DNA of 64,000 bases from Streptomyces xinghaiensis S187 (GTDB lineage: Bacteria > Actinomycetota > Actinomycetes > Streptomycetales > Streptomycetaceae): NCBI RefSeq assembly GCF_000220705.2, contig NZ_CP023202.1, forward strand, positions 3,162,001 through 3,226,000, given 5' to 3'. This document shows positions 50,679 to 59,847 of this stretch, in pieces. Numbering within the stretch: the stretch's first letter is position 1; every line of letters begins with the position of its first letter. The notes beneath the pieces are model-generated. The model saw only the letters and a program-made list of their open reading frames with translations. It did no database searches and was not told where the DNA came from. Made by a program: the position numbers and the translations under genes.

Positions 50679-53159
50679 TCAGGAAGACACCGCCGGGGCG
50701 TGGAGGGCGTTGGCGCTGCGCAGTACCAGCGGCCCGGTCAGCTGCTCCGGGTCCAGCCGTGCGGCGGTGCGGACGGTGAAGGAGTGCGTCTCGCCCGCGG
50801 GGATCGGCACCAGCATGTCGTCCACCTCGGCGTCGGGCGCGAGCCGGTCGGCGAGCACGGCCACGTCGCGCGCGAAGGAGGCGGCCGTGACGTCGATCCG
50901 GTAGCCGCCGGTCACGGCGACGGCCTTGGCCGTCAACGGTGCCGGGTCGTAGGCCAGTTCGACGTCCTCCCGGAAGAGGTGGACGGCGCGCGCGTCGTCG
51001 CACGTCAGCACGAGCACCTCCTGGGCGGGATCGGCGGGCGCGAGCAGGGACTCGGCGAGGGCGTACGGAACGGCCGACCGGGGCTTCACGTCCAGCTCGA
51101 TGGTAGCCGTGCCCAGGACGGTGCCGTCGAACGCCTGCCGCTCCGCCCGCACCGGGCCCGTCCAGGCTTCCGCCGTGTCGTTCACCGCGACGAGCACGGT
51201 GGCCCCGTCGCGCGGCTGGAGGGTGAGCAGCCGGGGCGCGTAGGCGTGCTTCAGCGCGTACCAGAGCGGCTTGGGGCGCTCGCCGCCGTCGACGGCGGCC
51301 CAGGAGGTGACCGGCCAGCAGTCGTTGAGCTGCCAGACGACACTGCCGGCGGTCCGGGGCCACCATGAGCGGAAGTGCTCGACGCCGAAGGCGACCGCGC
51401 GGGCCTGGTTGAGCTGGGTGGTCCAGTGCCAGTCCGCGAAGGTCGCGGGCGCGGGGAGGTGCGGGGCGAAGCCGCGGTCGAGCTTGCCGTTGCCGTCCTC
51501 GGCCTTCTGGTGGAGCAGGAAGGAGGGCGAGGTGGGTGTCAGGGGCTCGTCGTGCACCCAGTCGGTGAGGGTGGCCCAGGTGGGAGGCCCCTGGAAGCCG
51601 AACTCGGAGCAGAAGCGGGGGATGTGGTCGCGGTAGGTGGTGTAGTCGCGCTCGTTCCACACCCTCCACTCGTGGCGGGTTCCGTGGTTCTCGTCGTTGG
51701 GGTGGACCTCGTCGAGCGGGATGCCGGGGTTGTAGGGGCTGTTGGCCGCGTAGAAGCGGGCCGGGTCGAGCTCGGCGACGATCGACGGCAGCAGCTCGGT
51801 GTAGTAGCGCAGACCCCAGGTGCGGCCCCGCAGCTGCTCGGGCCAGCCCCAGTCGCGGTAGCCCCACATGTTCTCGTTGGCGCCGTTCCAGAGGGCGAGC
51901 GAGGCGTGCGAGGAGAGCCGGGCGACGTTCTCGCGGGCCTCGGCCTCGACCTCGCTCCACAGCGGCTCCTCCTCGGGGTAGGAGGCGCAGGCGAAGGGGA
52001 AGTCCTGCCAGACGAGCACGCCGCGCTCGTCGCAGACGTCGTAGAAGTCCTCGGTCTCGTAGATGCCGCCGCCCCAGACCCGCAGCAGGTTCATGTGCGC
52101 GCCGAGGGCCTGTTCGACGCGGCGGGTGACGCGCTCCCGGGTGACGCGGGTGAGGAAGTGGTCGTCGGGGATCCAGTTGGCGCCCTTCGCGAAGACGGGG
52201 GTGCCGTTGACGGTGAGGGTGAAGGGGGTGCCGGTCTCGTCGGGGGTGGTGTCGACGGTGACGGTGCGGAAGCCGACGCGGCGGTGGGCCGAGTCGAGGG
52301 CCGGGCCGCCCCCGCCCGCGCGGAGCTCGGCGCCCAGTTCGTACAGCGGCTGGTCGCCGTAGCCGGCCGGCCACCACAGCCGGACGCCGGGGACGTCCAG
52401 GGTGAGCACCGCGGAGGTCTCCCCGGCGGGGACGGTGACGGCACCCTCGCGGCCGGCGACGGCGGCGGTCAGCCGCAGCTCGCGGGGGGCGGCCGGGTCG
52501 GCGTGCTCGATGTCCGCGTGGAGTTCGACGCGGCCGGTGCCGTCCGCGCCGGCGGTGACCAGCGGCCGCAGCCGGTGGATGCGGGCGGTGGTCCAGCGCT
52601 CCAGTCGGACCGGCTTCCAGATGCCCGCGGTCTGCAGGTCCGGCCCCCAGTCCCAGCCGAAGCTGCAGGCCATCTTGCGGACCATGTTGAAGGGGTGCGG
52701 ATAGACGTGGTCGCGCCGGCCGAGCCGCTGTTCGATCTCCTCGGCGTGCTCCAGGGCGGAGCGGAAGGTGACCACCAGGTCGTTGGCGCCCTCGCGAAGG
52801 GCCTCGCGGACGTCGAAGCGGTAGGAGCGGTGCATATTGGCGGTGCGGCCCAGCACCCGGCCGTTCAGCTCGACGGTGGCGACGGTGTCCAGCCCGTCGA
52901 AGGCCAGGTCGACGCGCTCGCCGGGGCGCGCCGCCTCCGCCTCGAAGGTGGTCGCGTAGCGCCAGTCGGTGCGGTGCGCCCAGACCAGCTCCTCCTCGGC
53001 GCGGTCGAGGTAGGGGTCGGTGATCAGCCCAGCGGCCAGCAGGTCGAGATGAGCGCTGCCGGGCACCCGGGCGGGGACGGTCCGGCCCGCCACGTCCGCG
53101 GGCACCGGCCCGGCGGCCGCCGTCAACTGCCATCCCGCGTGCAGGGTCTGACGGATCAT
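50679..53159 (-). CDS. Glycoside hydrolase family 2 beta-mannosidase
   Basis: 826 residues, no signal peptide, so cytosolic. GH2 jelly-roll and Ig-like domains lie in the first about 300 residues (AHLDLLAAGLI, GLDTVATVELNGRVLGRT). The TIM barrel has acid/base Glu429 (WNGANE) and nucleophile Glu519 (FCSEFGFQG), both in the beta-mannosidase sequence context (PNDENHGTRHEW). It should cleave beta-1,4-mannosyl bonds from imported manno-oligosaccharides. Its product is used together with the neighbouring alpha-galactosidase, which suggests galactomannan breakdown. It has a strong promoter with the importer-like operator at 53265-53293. Confidence 0.93.
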   Translation of the reverse strand: MIRQTLHAGWQLTAAAGPVPADVAGRTVPARVPGSAHLDLLAAGLITDPYLDRAEEELVWAHRTDWRYATTFEAEAARPGERVDLAFDGLDTVATVELNGRVLGRTANMHRSYRFDVREALREGANDLVVTFRSALEHAEEIEQRLGRRDHVYPHPFNMVRKMACSFGWDWGPDLQTAGIWKPVRLERWTTARIHRLRPLVTAGADGTGRVELHADIEHADPAAPRELRLTAAVAGREGAVTVPAGETSAVLTLDVPGVRLWWPAGYGDQPLYELGAELRAGGGGPALDSAHRRVGFRTVTVDTTPDETGTPFTLTVNGTPVFAKGANWIPDDHFLTRVTRERVTRRVEQALGAHMNLLRVWGGGIYETEDFYDVCDERGVLVWQDFPFACASYPEEEPLWSEVEAEARENVARLSSHASLALWNGANENMWGYRDWGWPEQLRGRTWGLRYYTELLPSIVAELDPARFYAANSPYNPGIPLDEVHPNDENHGTRHEWRVWNERDYTTYRDHIPRFCSEFGFQGPPTWATLTDWVHDEPLTPTSPSFLLHQKAEDGNGKLDRGFAPHLPAPATFADWHWTTQLNQARAVAFGVEHFRSWWPRTAGSVVWQLNDCWPVTSWAAVDGGERPKPLWYALKHAYAPRLLTLQPRDGATVLVAVNDTAEAWTGPVRAERQAFDGTVLGTATIELDVKPRSAVPYALAESLLAPADPAQEVLVLTCDDARAVHLFREDVELAYDPAPLTAKAVAVTGGYRIDVTAASFARDVAVLADRLAPDAEVDDMLVPIPAGETHSFTVRTAARLDPEQLTGPLVLRSANALHAPAVSS

Positions 53160-53264
53160 CCTCGATCACTCCAAGGTCGGCTCCGCGGGGCGCGGCGGGC
53201 GCCCCGCGGAGGTGAAGGGATTCGGCCGGTGCGTCCTCTTGTGCGGGCCGGGGGCCGTCCTGGA

Positions 53265-53293
53265 TTCTTACGCCACTGAATTAAGTAAGTCAA
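53265..53293 (-). promoter_or_regulatory. Promoter of the beta-mannosidase operon with shared operator
   Basis: On the minus strand -35 TTGACT (53288-53293), 17-base spacer, -10 TAAGAA (53265-53270). Spacer positions matching the importer promoter include CTT and ATTC. The same 180-base gap must hold the alpha-galactosidase promoter (plus strand), so it is a two-way control region. Confidence 0.65.
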
Positions 53294-53338
53294 CAGCGTT
53301 GCGATCGTTCCCCCGGCGACCGACAGCAAGGGATGCAC

Positions 53339-55570
53339 ATGACCGCCGTACCACCCCCCGAGCAGCACGGACAGCCCGGACAGCACGGCCGGCCCGGCTC
53401 CGGCCTCACCCACCTGCGCGCGGCCGGGGTGAGCCTCGTCATCGACCTCTCCGGCTCCACCCTCCCCCGGGTGCTGCACTGGGGCCCCTGCCTCGGCGAA
53501 CCGACCGGCCCGCAGCTCGACGCGCTGCGGCTCGCCCGGCGCTGCCAGCCCATCGGCTTCTCCGTCGACGGACCGGTCGAGGTCGCCGTGCTGCCCGAGC
53601 AGTCGGCCGGCTGGCTGGGCACCCCGGGGCTCTCCGGCCACCGCGGCGGCAGGGACTTCTCCGCCGCCTTCCGGGTCGAACGGGCCGGCCTCACGCCCGG
53701 CGCGGAGGCGCCGGAGGGCGGCGGGGGCGGACGGCTCACCGTGCGGGCCGCCGACGGCACCGCGGGGCTCGGACTCGACCTCACCATCGAGCTGACCCCC
53801 GCGGGGCTCGTGCGCCAGCGCGCCACCGTGACCAACCAGGGCTCCACCCCCTACACCGTCGACGCCGTCAACCTCACGCTGCCCGTGCCCGCCGAGGCGG
53901 TCGAACTGCTCGACTTCACCGGCCGCCATCTGCGCGAGCGCAGCCCGCAGCGCACCGCCTTCACCCAGGGCCTGCGGATGCGGGAGAACCGCACCGGCCG
54001 CACCGGCTACGACTCCGCGTATCTGCTGGTCGCCGGAAGCGCCGGCTTCGGCAACCGCTCGGGCGAGGTCTGGGGCGTCCACACCGCCTGGTCCGGCAAC
54101 CACCGCACCTTCGCCGAACGCACCTTCCACGCCGTGTCGCTCCTGGGCTCCGGCGAGCTGCTGCTGCCCGGCGAGGTGGTGCTCGCCCCGGGGGAGTCGT
54201 ACACGAGTCCGTGGCAGTACGGCTCCCACGGCACCGGGCTGGACGAGCTGTCCGCCCGCTTCCACCGCCATCTGCGCGCCCGCGCGCACCACCCCTCCGC
54301 CCCGCGCCCCGTGGTGGTCAACACCTGGGAGGCCGTCTACTTCGACCACGATCTGACCCGGCTGCGCGAGCTGGCCGACGCGGCGGCCGCCGTGGGCGCC
54401 GAGCGCTTCGTCCTCGACGACGGCTGGTTCGGCTCCCGCCGCGACGACCGCCGGGGCCTGGGCGACTGGTACGTCTCCGACGAGGTCTGGCCGGACGGAC
54501 TGGGGCCGCTGACGGACCATGTGACCGGCCTCGGCATGGAGTTCGGGCTGTGGGTGGAGCCGGAGATGATCAACGAGGACTCCGAGCTGGCCCGCGCCCA
54601 CCCCGGCTGGATCATGGCGACCGGCGGCCGGCTCCCCGGCGCCGCCCGCTCCCAGCAGGTGCTGGACCTGGCCCGGCCGGAGGCGTACGCGTACATCCTT
54701 CGGCGGCTGGACGAGCTGCTGACCACCTACCCCATCGGCTACCTCAAGTGGGACCACAACCGCGATCTGGTGGAGGCCGGCCACCGGCCCACCGGGCGCG
54801 CCGGGGTGCACGGCCAGACCCTCGCCGTCTACCGGCTCCTCGACGAGTTGCGCCGCCGCCACCCGGACGTGGAGATCGAGTCCTGCTCCTCCGGCGGCGC
54901 CCGTGTGGACCTCGGCATCCTGGAGCGCACCGACCGGGTGTGGGTCTCGGACTGCATCGACGCCCTGGAACGGCAGCGGATCCAGCGCTGGACCAACGCG
55001 CTGATCCCGCTGGAGCTGATGGGCACCCATGTCGGCTCGGGCACCGCGCACACCACCGACCGCCGCCACCCGCTCGACTTCCGCGCCGGGACGGCCCTCT
55101 TCGGCCACTTCGGCATCGAATGGGATCTGACGCGGGCGGAACCGGCGGACGTCGAACGGCTGGCCGAGTGGGTCGCGCTCTACAAGGAGCTGCGCCCGCT
55201 GCTGCACTCGGGCACCGCCGTGCACGCCGACCACCCGGACCCCTCCCACGAGCTGCACGGCGTGGTCGCAAGGGACGGCTCCGAGGCCGTCTACGCCCTG
55301 GTGGTCACCGCCACCTCGGCGAACTACCCGACGGGCGCGGTACGGCTGCCCGGCCTGGACCCGGACGCCGTCTACCGGGTGCGCCCCCTGCCCCCCGGTG
55401 ACGTACCCGACGGCAACGCGCACCGGTGGGGCGCCGAACTGCCGTGGTGGACCCCGGAGGGCGTCGAGCTGCCCGGGCGCGTGCTCGCGGCGGCGGGGCT
55501 GCAGGCACCGGTGCTCTTCCCGGAGCGGCTGGTGCTGCTGCGCGCGGAGCGGGTGGTCCGGCCGCACTGA
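53339..55570 (+). CDS. Alpha-galactosidase (GH36)
   Basis: 743 residues, cytosolic. Beta-sandwich N-terminal domain, then a TIM barrel with nucleophile Asp472 (YLKWDHNRD), acid/base Asp538 (VWVSDCIDA), LDDGWFGSRRDDRRGLGDW and GLWVEPEMI; C-terminal beta domain. It removes alpha-1,6-galactose from galactomannan or raffinose-type sugars. I start it at the second ATG (53339), 7 bases after AAGGG, rather than the overlapping ATG at 53333. It diverges from the beta-mannosidase. Confidence 0.94.
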   Translation: MTAVPPPEQHGQPGQHGRPGSGLTHLRAAGVSLVIDLSGSTLPRVLHWGPCLGEPTGPQLDALRLARRCQPIGFSVDGPVEVAVLPEQSAGWLGTPGLSGHRGGRDFSAAFRVERAGLTPGAEAPEGGGGGRLTVRAADGTAGLGLDLTIELTPAGLVRQRATVTNQGSTPYTVDAVNLTLPVPAEAVELLDFTGRHLRERSPQRTAFTQGLRMRENRTGRTGYDSAYLLVAGSAGFGNRSGEVWGVHTAWSGNHRTFAERTFHAVSLLGSGELLLPGEVVLAPGESYTSPWQYGSHGTGLDELSARFHRHLRARAHHPSAPRPVVVNTWEAVYFDHDLTRLRELADAAAAVGAERFVLDDGWFGSRRDDRRGLGDWYVSDEVWPDGLGPLTDHVTGLGMEFGLWVEPEMINEDSELARAHPGWIMATGGRLPGAARSQQVLDLARPEAYAYILRRLDELLTTYPIGYLKWDHNRDLVEAGHRPTGRAGVHGQTLAVYRLLDELRRRHPDVEIESCSSGGARVDLGILERTDRVWVSDCIDALERQRIQRWTNALIPLELMGTHVGSGTAHTTDRRHPLDFRAGTALFGHFGIEWDLTRAEPADVERLAEWVALYKELRPLLHSGTAVHADHPDPSHELHGVVARDGSEAVYALVVTATSANYPTGAVRLPGLDPDAVYRVRPLPPGDVPDGNAHRWGAELPWWTPEGVELPGRVLAAAGLQAPVLFPERLVLLRAERVVRPH

Positions 55571-55606
55571 CGGCGGGTCCGCTTCCGGCCGGGCGCGGGG
55601 CCCGGG

Positions 55607-55634
55607 CGCCGTCGCGGGCGGTGGCGCGACGGCG
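55607..55634. terminator. 10-bp hairpin between alpha-galactosidase and importer genes
   Basis: CGCCGTCGCG and its complement CGCGACGGCG around an 8-base loop, between convergent genes. Confidence 0.7.
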
Positions 55635-55693
55635 GGTACGTTCCGGACCGGTGAGCACGGCAGCTCGGCCCGCCGGCCGCCGCCGCGGCCCGG

Positions 55694-56719
55694 TCAGCCG
55701 GCGTCCGCCCCGGCCCGCGCGGCAGGGCCGGCCGGGCGGGCGTCCTTCGCCTCCTCCGCGTACAGCCAGCACTTGGCGGTGTGGCCGTCGCCGGCCGTGT
55801 GGTCGGGCACCGGGCGGGAGCAGATGTCCATCGCCTGCGGGCAGCGGTCGCGGAAGGTACAGCCGGAGTCGGTGGTGGGCGGGCTCCCGGCCCCGGACGG
55901 CTCCACGCCCGTCCCGGCGAGGAGTTCGGCACGGCCGCGTCCGGACTCCGGGTCGGGGGCGGCCGAGGCCAGCAGCCGGGTGTACGGGTGCCGGGAGCGG
56001 AGGATGACGTCGTCCGCCGCGCCGCGCTCCACGACCCGGCCCCGGTACATCACCAGGATCTCGTCGGAGAAGTGCCGTGCGGTGGCGAGGTCGTGGGTGA
56101 TGTAGAGGACGGCCAGCCGGTCCTCGCGCTGGAGCCGGGCGAGCAGGTTGAGCACGCCCAGCCGGATGGAGACGTCCAGCATGGAGACGGGCTCGTCGGC
56201 GATGACGACCTGGGCGCCGGGCGCCAGCGCGCGGGCGATGGCGACCCGCTGCCGCTGCCCGCCGGAGAGTTCGTGCGGACGGCGCTGGGCGACGGAGGCC
56301 CCCGGCGTCAGATTGACCCGCTCCAGCAACTGTTCGACTTGTCGCCGGAGTTCGTCCTTCCCCTTCGCCCGGCCGTGCAGCTTCAGCGGGCGGACGAGGT
56401 GGTGCTCGATGGTGTGGAAGGGGTTCAGCGAGGCGAACGGGTCCTGGAAGACCATCTGGACGTGGTGGCGGTACGAGCGGTCGTCCACCCGCCTGCCGTC
56501 CGGCCCCTCGGCCTCGATCGTGCCCGCGGTCGGTTTCTCCAGCCGGGCGATCATGCGGGCCACCGTGGACTTGCCCGAGCCGGACTCCCCGACGAGCGCG
56601 ACGGTGCGGCCCGGCACGAGGGTGAAGGAGACGTGGTCCACCGCGCGCAGCCGGGAGTGGCGGAAGCCGGAACGGACGGAGAAGTCCTTGACCAGGTCGC
56701 GTACCTCCAGGGTGGTCAT
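55694..56719 (-). CDS. Dpp/Opp-type ABC transporter ATP-binding protein (DppF-like)
   Basis: 341 residues. Walker A GESGSGKST (about 43-51), LSGGQRQR, Walker B VVIADEPVSMLD, His switch THDLATARH. The C-terminal oligopeptide-transporter domain contains the Cys-rich GCTFRDRCPQAMDICSRPVPD motif. It is the second ATPase of the importer with the fused permease-ATPase upstream; the ATG overlaps that gene's stop by 4 bases. The context (mannosidase, galactosidase, ROK) suggests oligosaccharide import, as some Dpp/Opp-type systems do. Confidence 0.92.
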   Translation of the reverse strand: MTTLEVRDLVKDFSVRSGFRHSRLRAVDHVSFTLVPGRTVALVGESGSGKSTVARMIARLEKPTAGTIEAEGPDGRRVDDRSYRHHVQMVFQDPFASLNPFHTIEHHLVRPLKLHGRAKGKDELRRQVEQLLERVNLTPGASVAQRRPHELSGGQRQRVAIARALAPGAQVVIADEPVSMLDVSIRLGVLNLLARLQREDRLAVLYITHDLATARHFSDEILVMYRGRVVERGAADDVILRSRHPYTRLLASAAPDPESGRGRAELLAGTGVEPSGAGSPPTTDSGCTFRDRCPQAMDICSRPVPDHTAGDGHTAKCWLYAEEAKDARPAGPAARAGADAG

Positions 56720-58767
56720 CGGGGTGCCCTCTCGTTCGGGTGCTGCTGCTCTCCGGGCGGTTCTTCGGACGGTCCGGCGTCACCGGCCGGGGCGGGGACG
56801 TCCGCCGCGGGCAGGTCCGCCCCGGCGGCTTCCGGCACGGGCGTCTGCGTCGCGGCGGTGCGGCCGCGGGCGCTGGACTCCCCGGTGCGGATGAACGATC
56901 CGCGTTCGCCGGTGAGGCTGGGGAAGGAGTCGAGGAGCTCGCGGGTGTAGGGGTGGCGCGGGCGGTCCTTGATCTCCCCGGCGGCCGCGTACTCGACGAC
57001 CTCGCCGTCCCGCATCACGGCGATGCGGTCGCTCAGTTCCAGCAGCAGCGGCAGGTCGTGGGTGATGAAGACGACGGCGAAGCCGAGTTCGTCGCGGAAC
57101 CGCAGGATCTCCCGGAGGATGCCGCGCTGGACCACCACGTCGAGCGCGGTGGTCGGCTCGTCCATGATCATCACTTGCGGGTCCAGCAGCAGCGCCATGG
57201 CGATCATGACCCGCTGGCGCATCCCGCCGGAGAGCTCGTGCGGATACGAGTCCAGCCGGCGCGGGTCGACCCCGACGAGGCGGAGCACCTCCGCGCACCG
57301 CCCGGCGCGCTCGGCTCTCGTCATCTCCGGGCGGTGCGTGGTGAGGACGTCGTCGAGCTGGGCGTGGACGGAGATGACGGGGTTGAGGGCGTTCATCGCG
57401 CCCTGGAACACCATCGACAGCTTCGACCAGCGGAAGGTGCGCAACTCCTCCCGCTCCAGGGCGAGGACGTCGAGGTCACCGCCGTCGCGGTCGTGGAAGA
57501 CCACGGAGCCGGACATGACCTCGGCGGGCGGCAGATGGAGCCGGTTGACGGCGTAGGCCAGGGTGGTCTTGCCGCAGCCGGATTCCCCGGCGAGGCCCAG
57601 GATCTCGCCGCGGCCCAGGGTCAGCGAGACGTCCTTGACGGCGTGGACGGGGGTCTCGGCGTCGTAGACGACGTTGAGGTTCCGGACGGTGAGGACGGGG
57701 TCCCGGTGGCCGGTGTCCCCGGCCCCGCCCCGCCCGGCGGCCGGGGCTTCCGTACCGGCCGGGACGTCCGGGGTCCCGGACGGCCGTGCCCGCCGGGTGC
57801 TCCGCACCGCGCCGGCCTTCTTCCGGGGGATGTTCCGCAGCTTGGGGTTGATGATCTCGTCGATGCTGAAGTTGATCAGCGAGAGCCCGCAGCCGAAGGC
57901 CGCGATGATCAGGCCGGGCGGTACGAACCACCACCAGGCCTCCCGCTGCAGCGCGAAGCCGTTCTGCGCGTAGTAGAGCATCGTGCCGAGCGTCGAGGAG
58001 TTGGAGGCGCCGAGGCCCAGGAAGGACAGGCCCGCCTCGCTGAGGATGGCCAGGATCACCGCGAAGACGAACTGCGAGGCCAGCAGCGGCAGCAGATTCG
58101 GCAGGATCTCCACGGAGACCACCCGCCAGGGCTTCTCCCCCGCCACCCGCGCCGCGGCGACGTAGTCCCGGTTGCGCAGCGAGAGGGTCTGGGCGCGCAG
58201 CACCCGGGAGGAGGCCGCCCAGCCGGTGATCGCCAGGACGATCGCGATGGTCCACCAGCCGCGCTGCGCCGCCGGGACGAAGCCGGCGATGACGATGACC
58301 AGCGGCAGGCCGGGGATGACGAGCATGACGTTGGAGACCAGCGAGAAGCTCTCGTCCACCGCGCCGCCGAGGTAGCCGCCGATGATCCCGAAGAAGGCGG
58401 AGAGCAGGGTCGCCATGACGCCGACCAGCAGGCCGATCTGGAGCGATCCGCGGGTGGCGTGGGCCAGTTGGGCGAAGACGTCCTGACCGGTCTGGGTGGT
58501 GCCGAGGAGGAAGCCGTCACCCGGCGGGGCCATCCCGGAGTTGCGGACGGTGTCCGGGTCGCCCACCAGGAGCGGGCCGATCAGGCCGAAGAGGGCGATG
58601 GCGAGCACCAGCCCGAGGCCGACGCCGAGCTTGGGCGACCACCTCGGCACCAGGGAGTGCCAGCCGCTTCGCGCCCGTGTGGACGGGGCGGTGCCGCCGG
58701 GGCCTGGCGCCGGGTCCGGCGCGCCGGGGTCGGCCGTCTCGGAGAGGGCCGGGCTGAGATTCGTCAC
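56716..58767 (-). CDS. Fused ABC permease and ATP-binding protein (DppC-DppD fusion)
   Basis: 683 residues in one open frame. After a 40-residue Pro/Ala leader, residues about 45-330 are a DppC permease (six membrane segments; RVAGEKPWRVVSVEILPNLLPLL as EAA loop). A linker of about 45 residues (RKKAGAVRSTRRARPSGTP and on) leads to a DppD ATPase (about 355-640): Walker A GESGCGKTT, LSGGMRQRVMIAMAL, Walker B VMIMDEPTTALD, His switch THDLPLL. Usually these are two genes. GTG start with GAGGAG 9 bases upstream; the ABC signature remains intact. The linker should lie in the cytoplasm. Confidence 0.92.
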   Translation of the reverse strand: MTNLSPALSETADPGAPDPAPGPGGTAPSTRARSGWHSLVPRWSPKLGVGLGLVLAIALFGLIGPLLVGDPDTVRNSGMAPPGDGFLLGTTQTGQDVFAQLAHATRGSLQIGLLVGVMATLLSAFFGIIGGYLGGAVDESFSLVSNVMLVIPGLPLVIVIAGFVPAAQRGWWTIAIVLAITGWAASSRVLRAQTLSLRNRDYVAAARVAGEKPWRVVSVEILPNLLPLLASQFVFAVILAILSEAGLSFLGLGASNSSTLGTMLYYAQNGFALQREAWWWFVPPGLIIAAFGCGLSLINFSIDEIINPKLRNIPRKKAGAVRSTRRARPSGTPDVPAGTEAPAAGRGGAGDTGHRDPVLTVRNLNVVYDAETPVHAVKDVSLTLGRGEILGLAGESGCGKTTLAYAVNRLHLPPAEVMSGSVVFHDRDGGDLDVLALEREELRTFRWSKLSMVFQGAMNALNPVISVHAQLDDVLTTHRPEMTRAERAGRCAEVLRLVGVDPRRLDSYPHELSGGMRQRVMIAMALLLDPQVMIMDEPTTALDVVVQRGILREILRFRDELGFAVVFITHDLPLLLELSDRIAVMRDGEVVEYAAAGEIKDRPRHPYTRELLDSFPSLTGERGSFIRTGESSARGRTAATQTPVPEAAGADLPAADVPAPAGDAGPSEEPPGEQQHPNERAPR

Positions 58768-58784
58768 GGTGTCGGCTCCTCGGC

Positions 58785-59774
58785 TCAAGCGCCGGCTCGG
58801 GTGCGGGGGTCGATGAGTCCGTACAGCAGGTCGACGACGAGGTTGGCGCCCAGCACCGCCACCGTGATCACCAGGAAGATCCCCTGCATCAGGGCGTAGT
58901 CGTTGTTCTGCACGGCCTGCAGCAGCTTTCCGCCGATGCCCGGGTACGAGAAGACCTGCTCGGTGATGATCGATCCGGCGACCACGAAGCCGAGGGAGAT
59001 GGCGAAGCCGGCGACCGACGGCAGGACGGCGTTGCGCGCCGCGTAGTGCGTCATGATGCGGCGTTCGCGCAGGCCCTTGGCGCGGGCGGTGAGGACGTAG
59101 TCCTCGTCCACGGTGGAGACCATCATGTTGCGCATCCCCAGCAGCCAGCCGCCGACCGAGGAGATGACGATGGTCAGCGCCGGGAGCGTGCCGTGGTGGA
59201 TCGCGGACCCGATGAACTCCGGGCTCCAGCCGGGGTCGAGGATCACGTCGTATCCGCCGAGCAGCGGAAACCACTGGAGAGCCGAGCCGAACACGGCGAC
59301 CAGGATGAGCGCCAGCCAGAAGTACGGCACCGCCGCGAGGACGGTGGTGGCGGGCACCAGCGAGTCCAGCCAGGTGCCGCGCTTCCAGCCGACGAGCATG
59401 CCGAGCGTGACGCCGATGAGGAAGGACAGCAGGGTCGCGATCCCCACCAGCACGATCGTCCAGGGCAGTGACTGCGAGATGACCTCGGCGGCGGGCGTCG
59501 GGTAGACGCTGACCGAGATCCCCAGGTCCCCCTTGAAGAGGTTGACCAGGTACGACAGGTACTGGTCCACCAGGGGTTCCCGGGTCCTGGTGCCGAGGAG
59601 GAGCTCGTAGGACCGGCGGACCGACGGGTCCACGGAGCCGCCGCGCTGGGCGAGCCTGGCCATCAGGGTGTCCACCGGATTGCCCGGCATCAGCCTCGGG
59701 ATGAAGAAGTTCAGCGTCAGCGCGGCCCACAGGGCGACCACGTAGAACGCCAGCTTCCGGATGTAGTACCTCAA
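58785..59774 (-). CDS. Dpp/Opp-type ABC transporter permease (DppB-like)
   Basis: 329 residues from a TTG start with GAGGGG about 10 bases upstream; an ATG eleven codons away is out of frame. Six membrane segments: ALTLNFFIPRLMPGNPVDTLMARL (first segment and PGDP-like loop), IVLVGIATLLSFLIGVTLGML, LTARAKGLRERRIMTHYAARNAVLP (EAA loop), GSIITEQVFSYPGIG, and DLLYGLIDPRTR. It pairs with the fused DppC-DppD protein. Lies 73 bases after the substrate-binding protein gene. Confidence 0.92.
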   Translation of the reverse strand: MRYYIRKLAFYVVALWAALTLNFFIPRLMPGNPVDTLMARLAQRGGSVDPSVRRSYELLLGTRTREPLVDQYLSYLVNLFKGDLGISVSVYPTPAAEVISQSLPWTIVLVGIATLLSFLIGVTLGMLVGWKRGTWLDSLVPATTVLAAVPYFWLALILVAVFGSALQWFPLLGGYDVILDPGWSPEFIGSAIHHGTLPALTIVISSVGGWLLGMRNMMVSTVDEDYVLTARAKGLRERRIMTHYAARNAVLPSVAGFAISLGFVVAGSIITEQVFSYPGIGGKLLQAVQNNDYALMQGIFLVITVAVLGANLVVDLLYGLIDPRTRAGA

Positions 59775-59847
59775 CGGTTGCCGCCCCTCACCATGGCTCC
59801 TCCTCGAAACCGCTCACTGATCCCGCCGGACCCGGTCCGCCCGGCTC

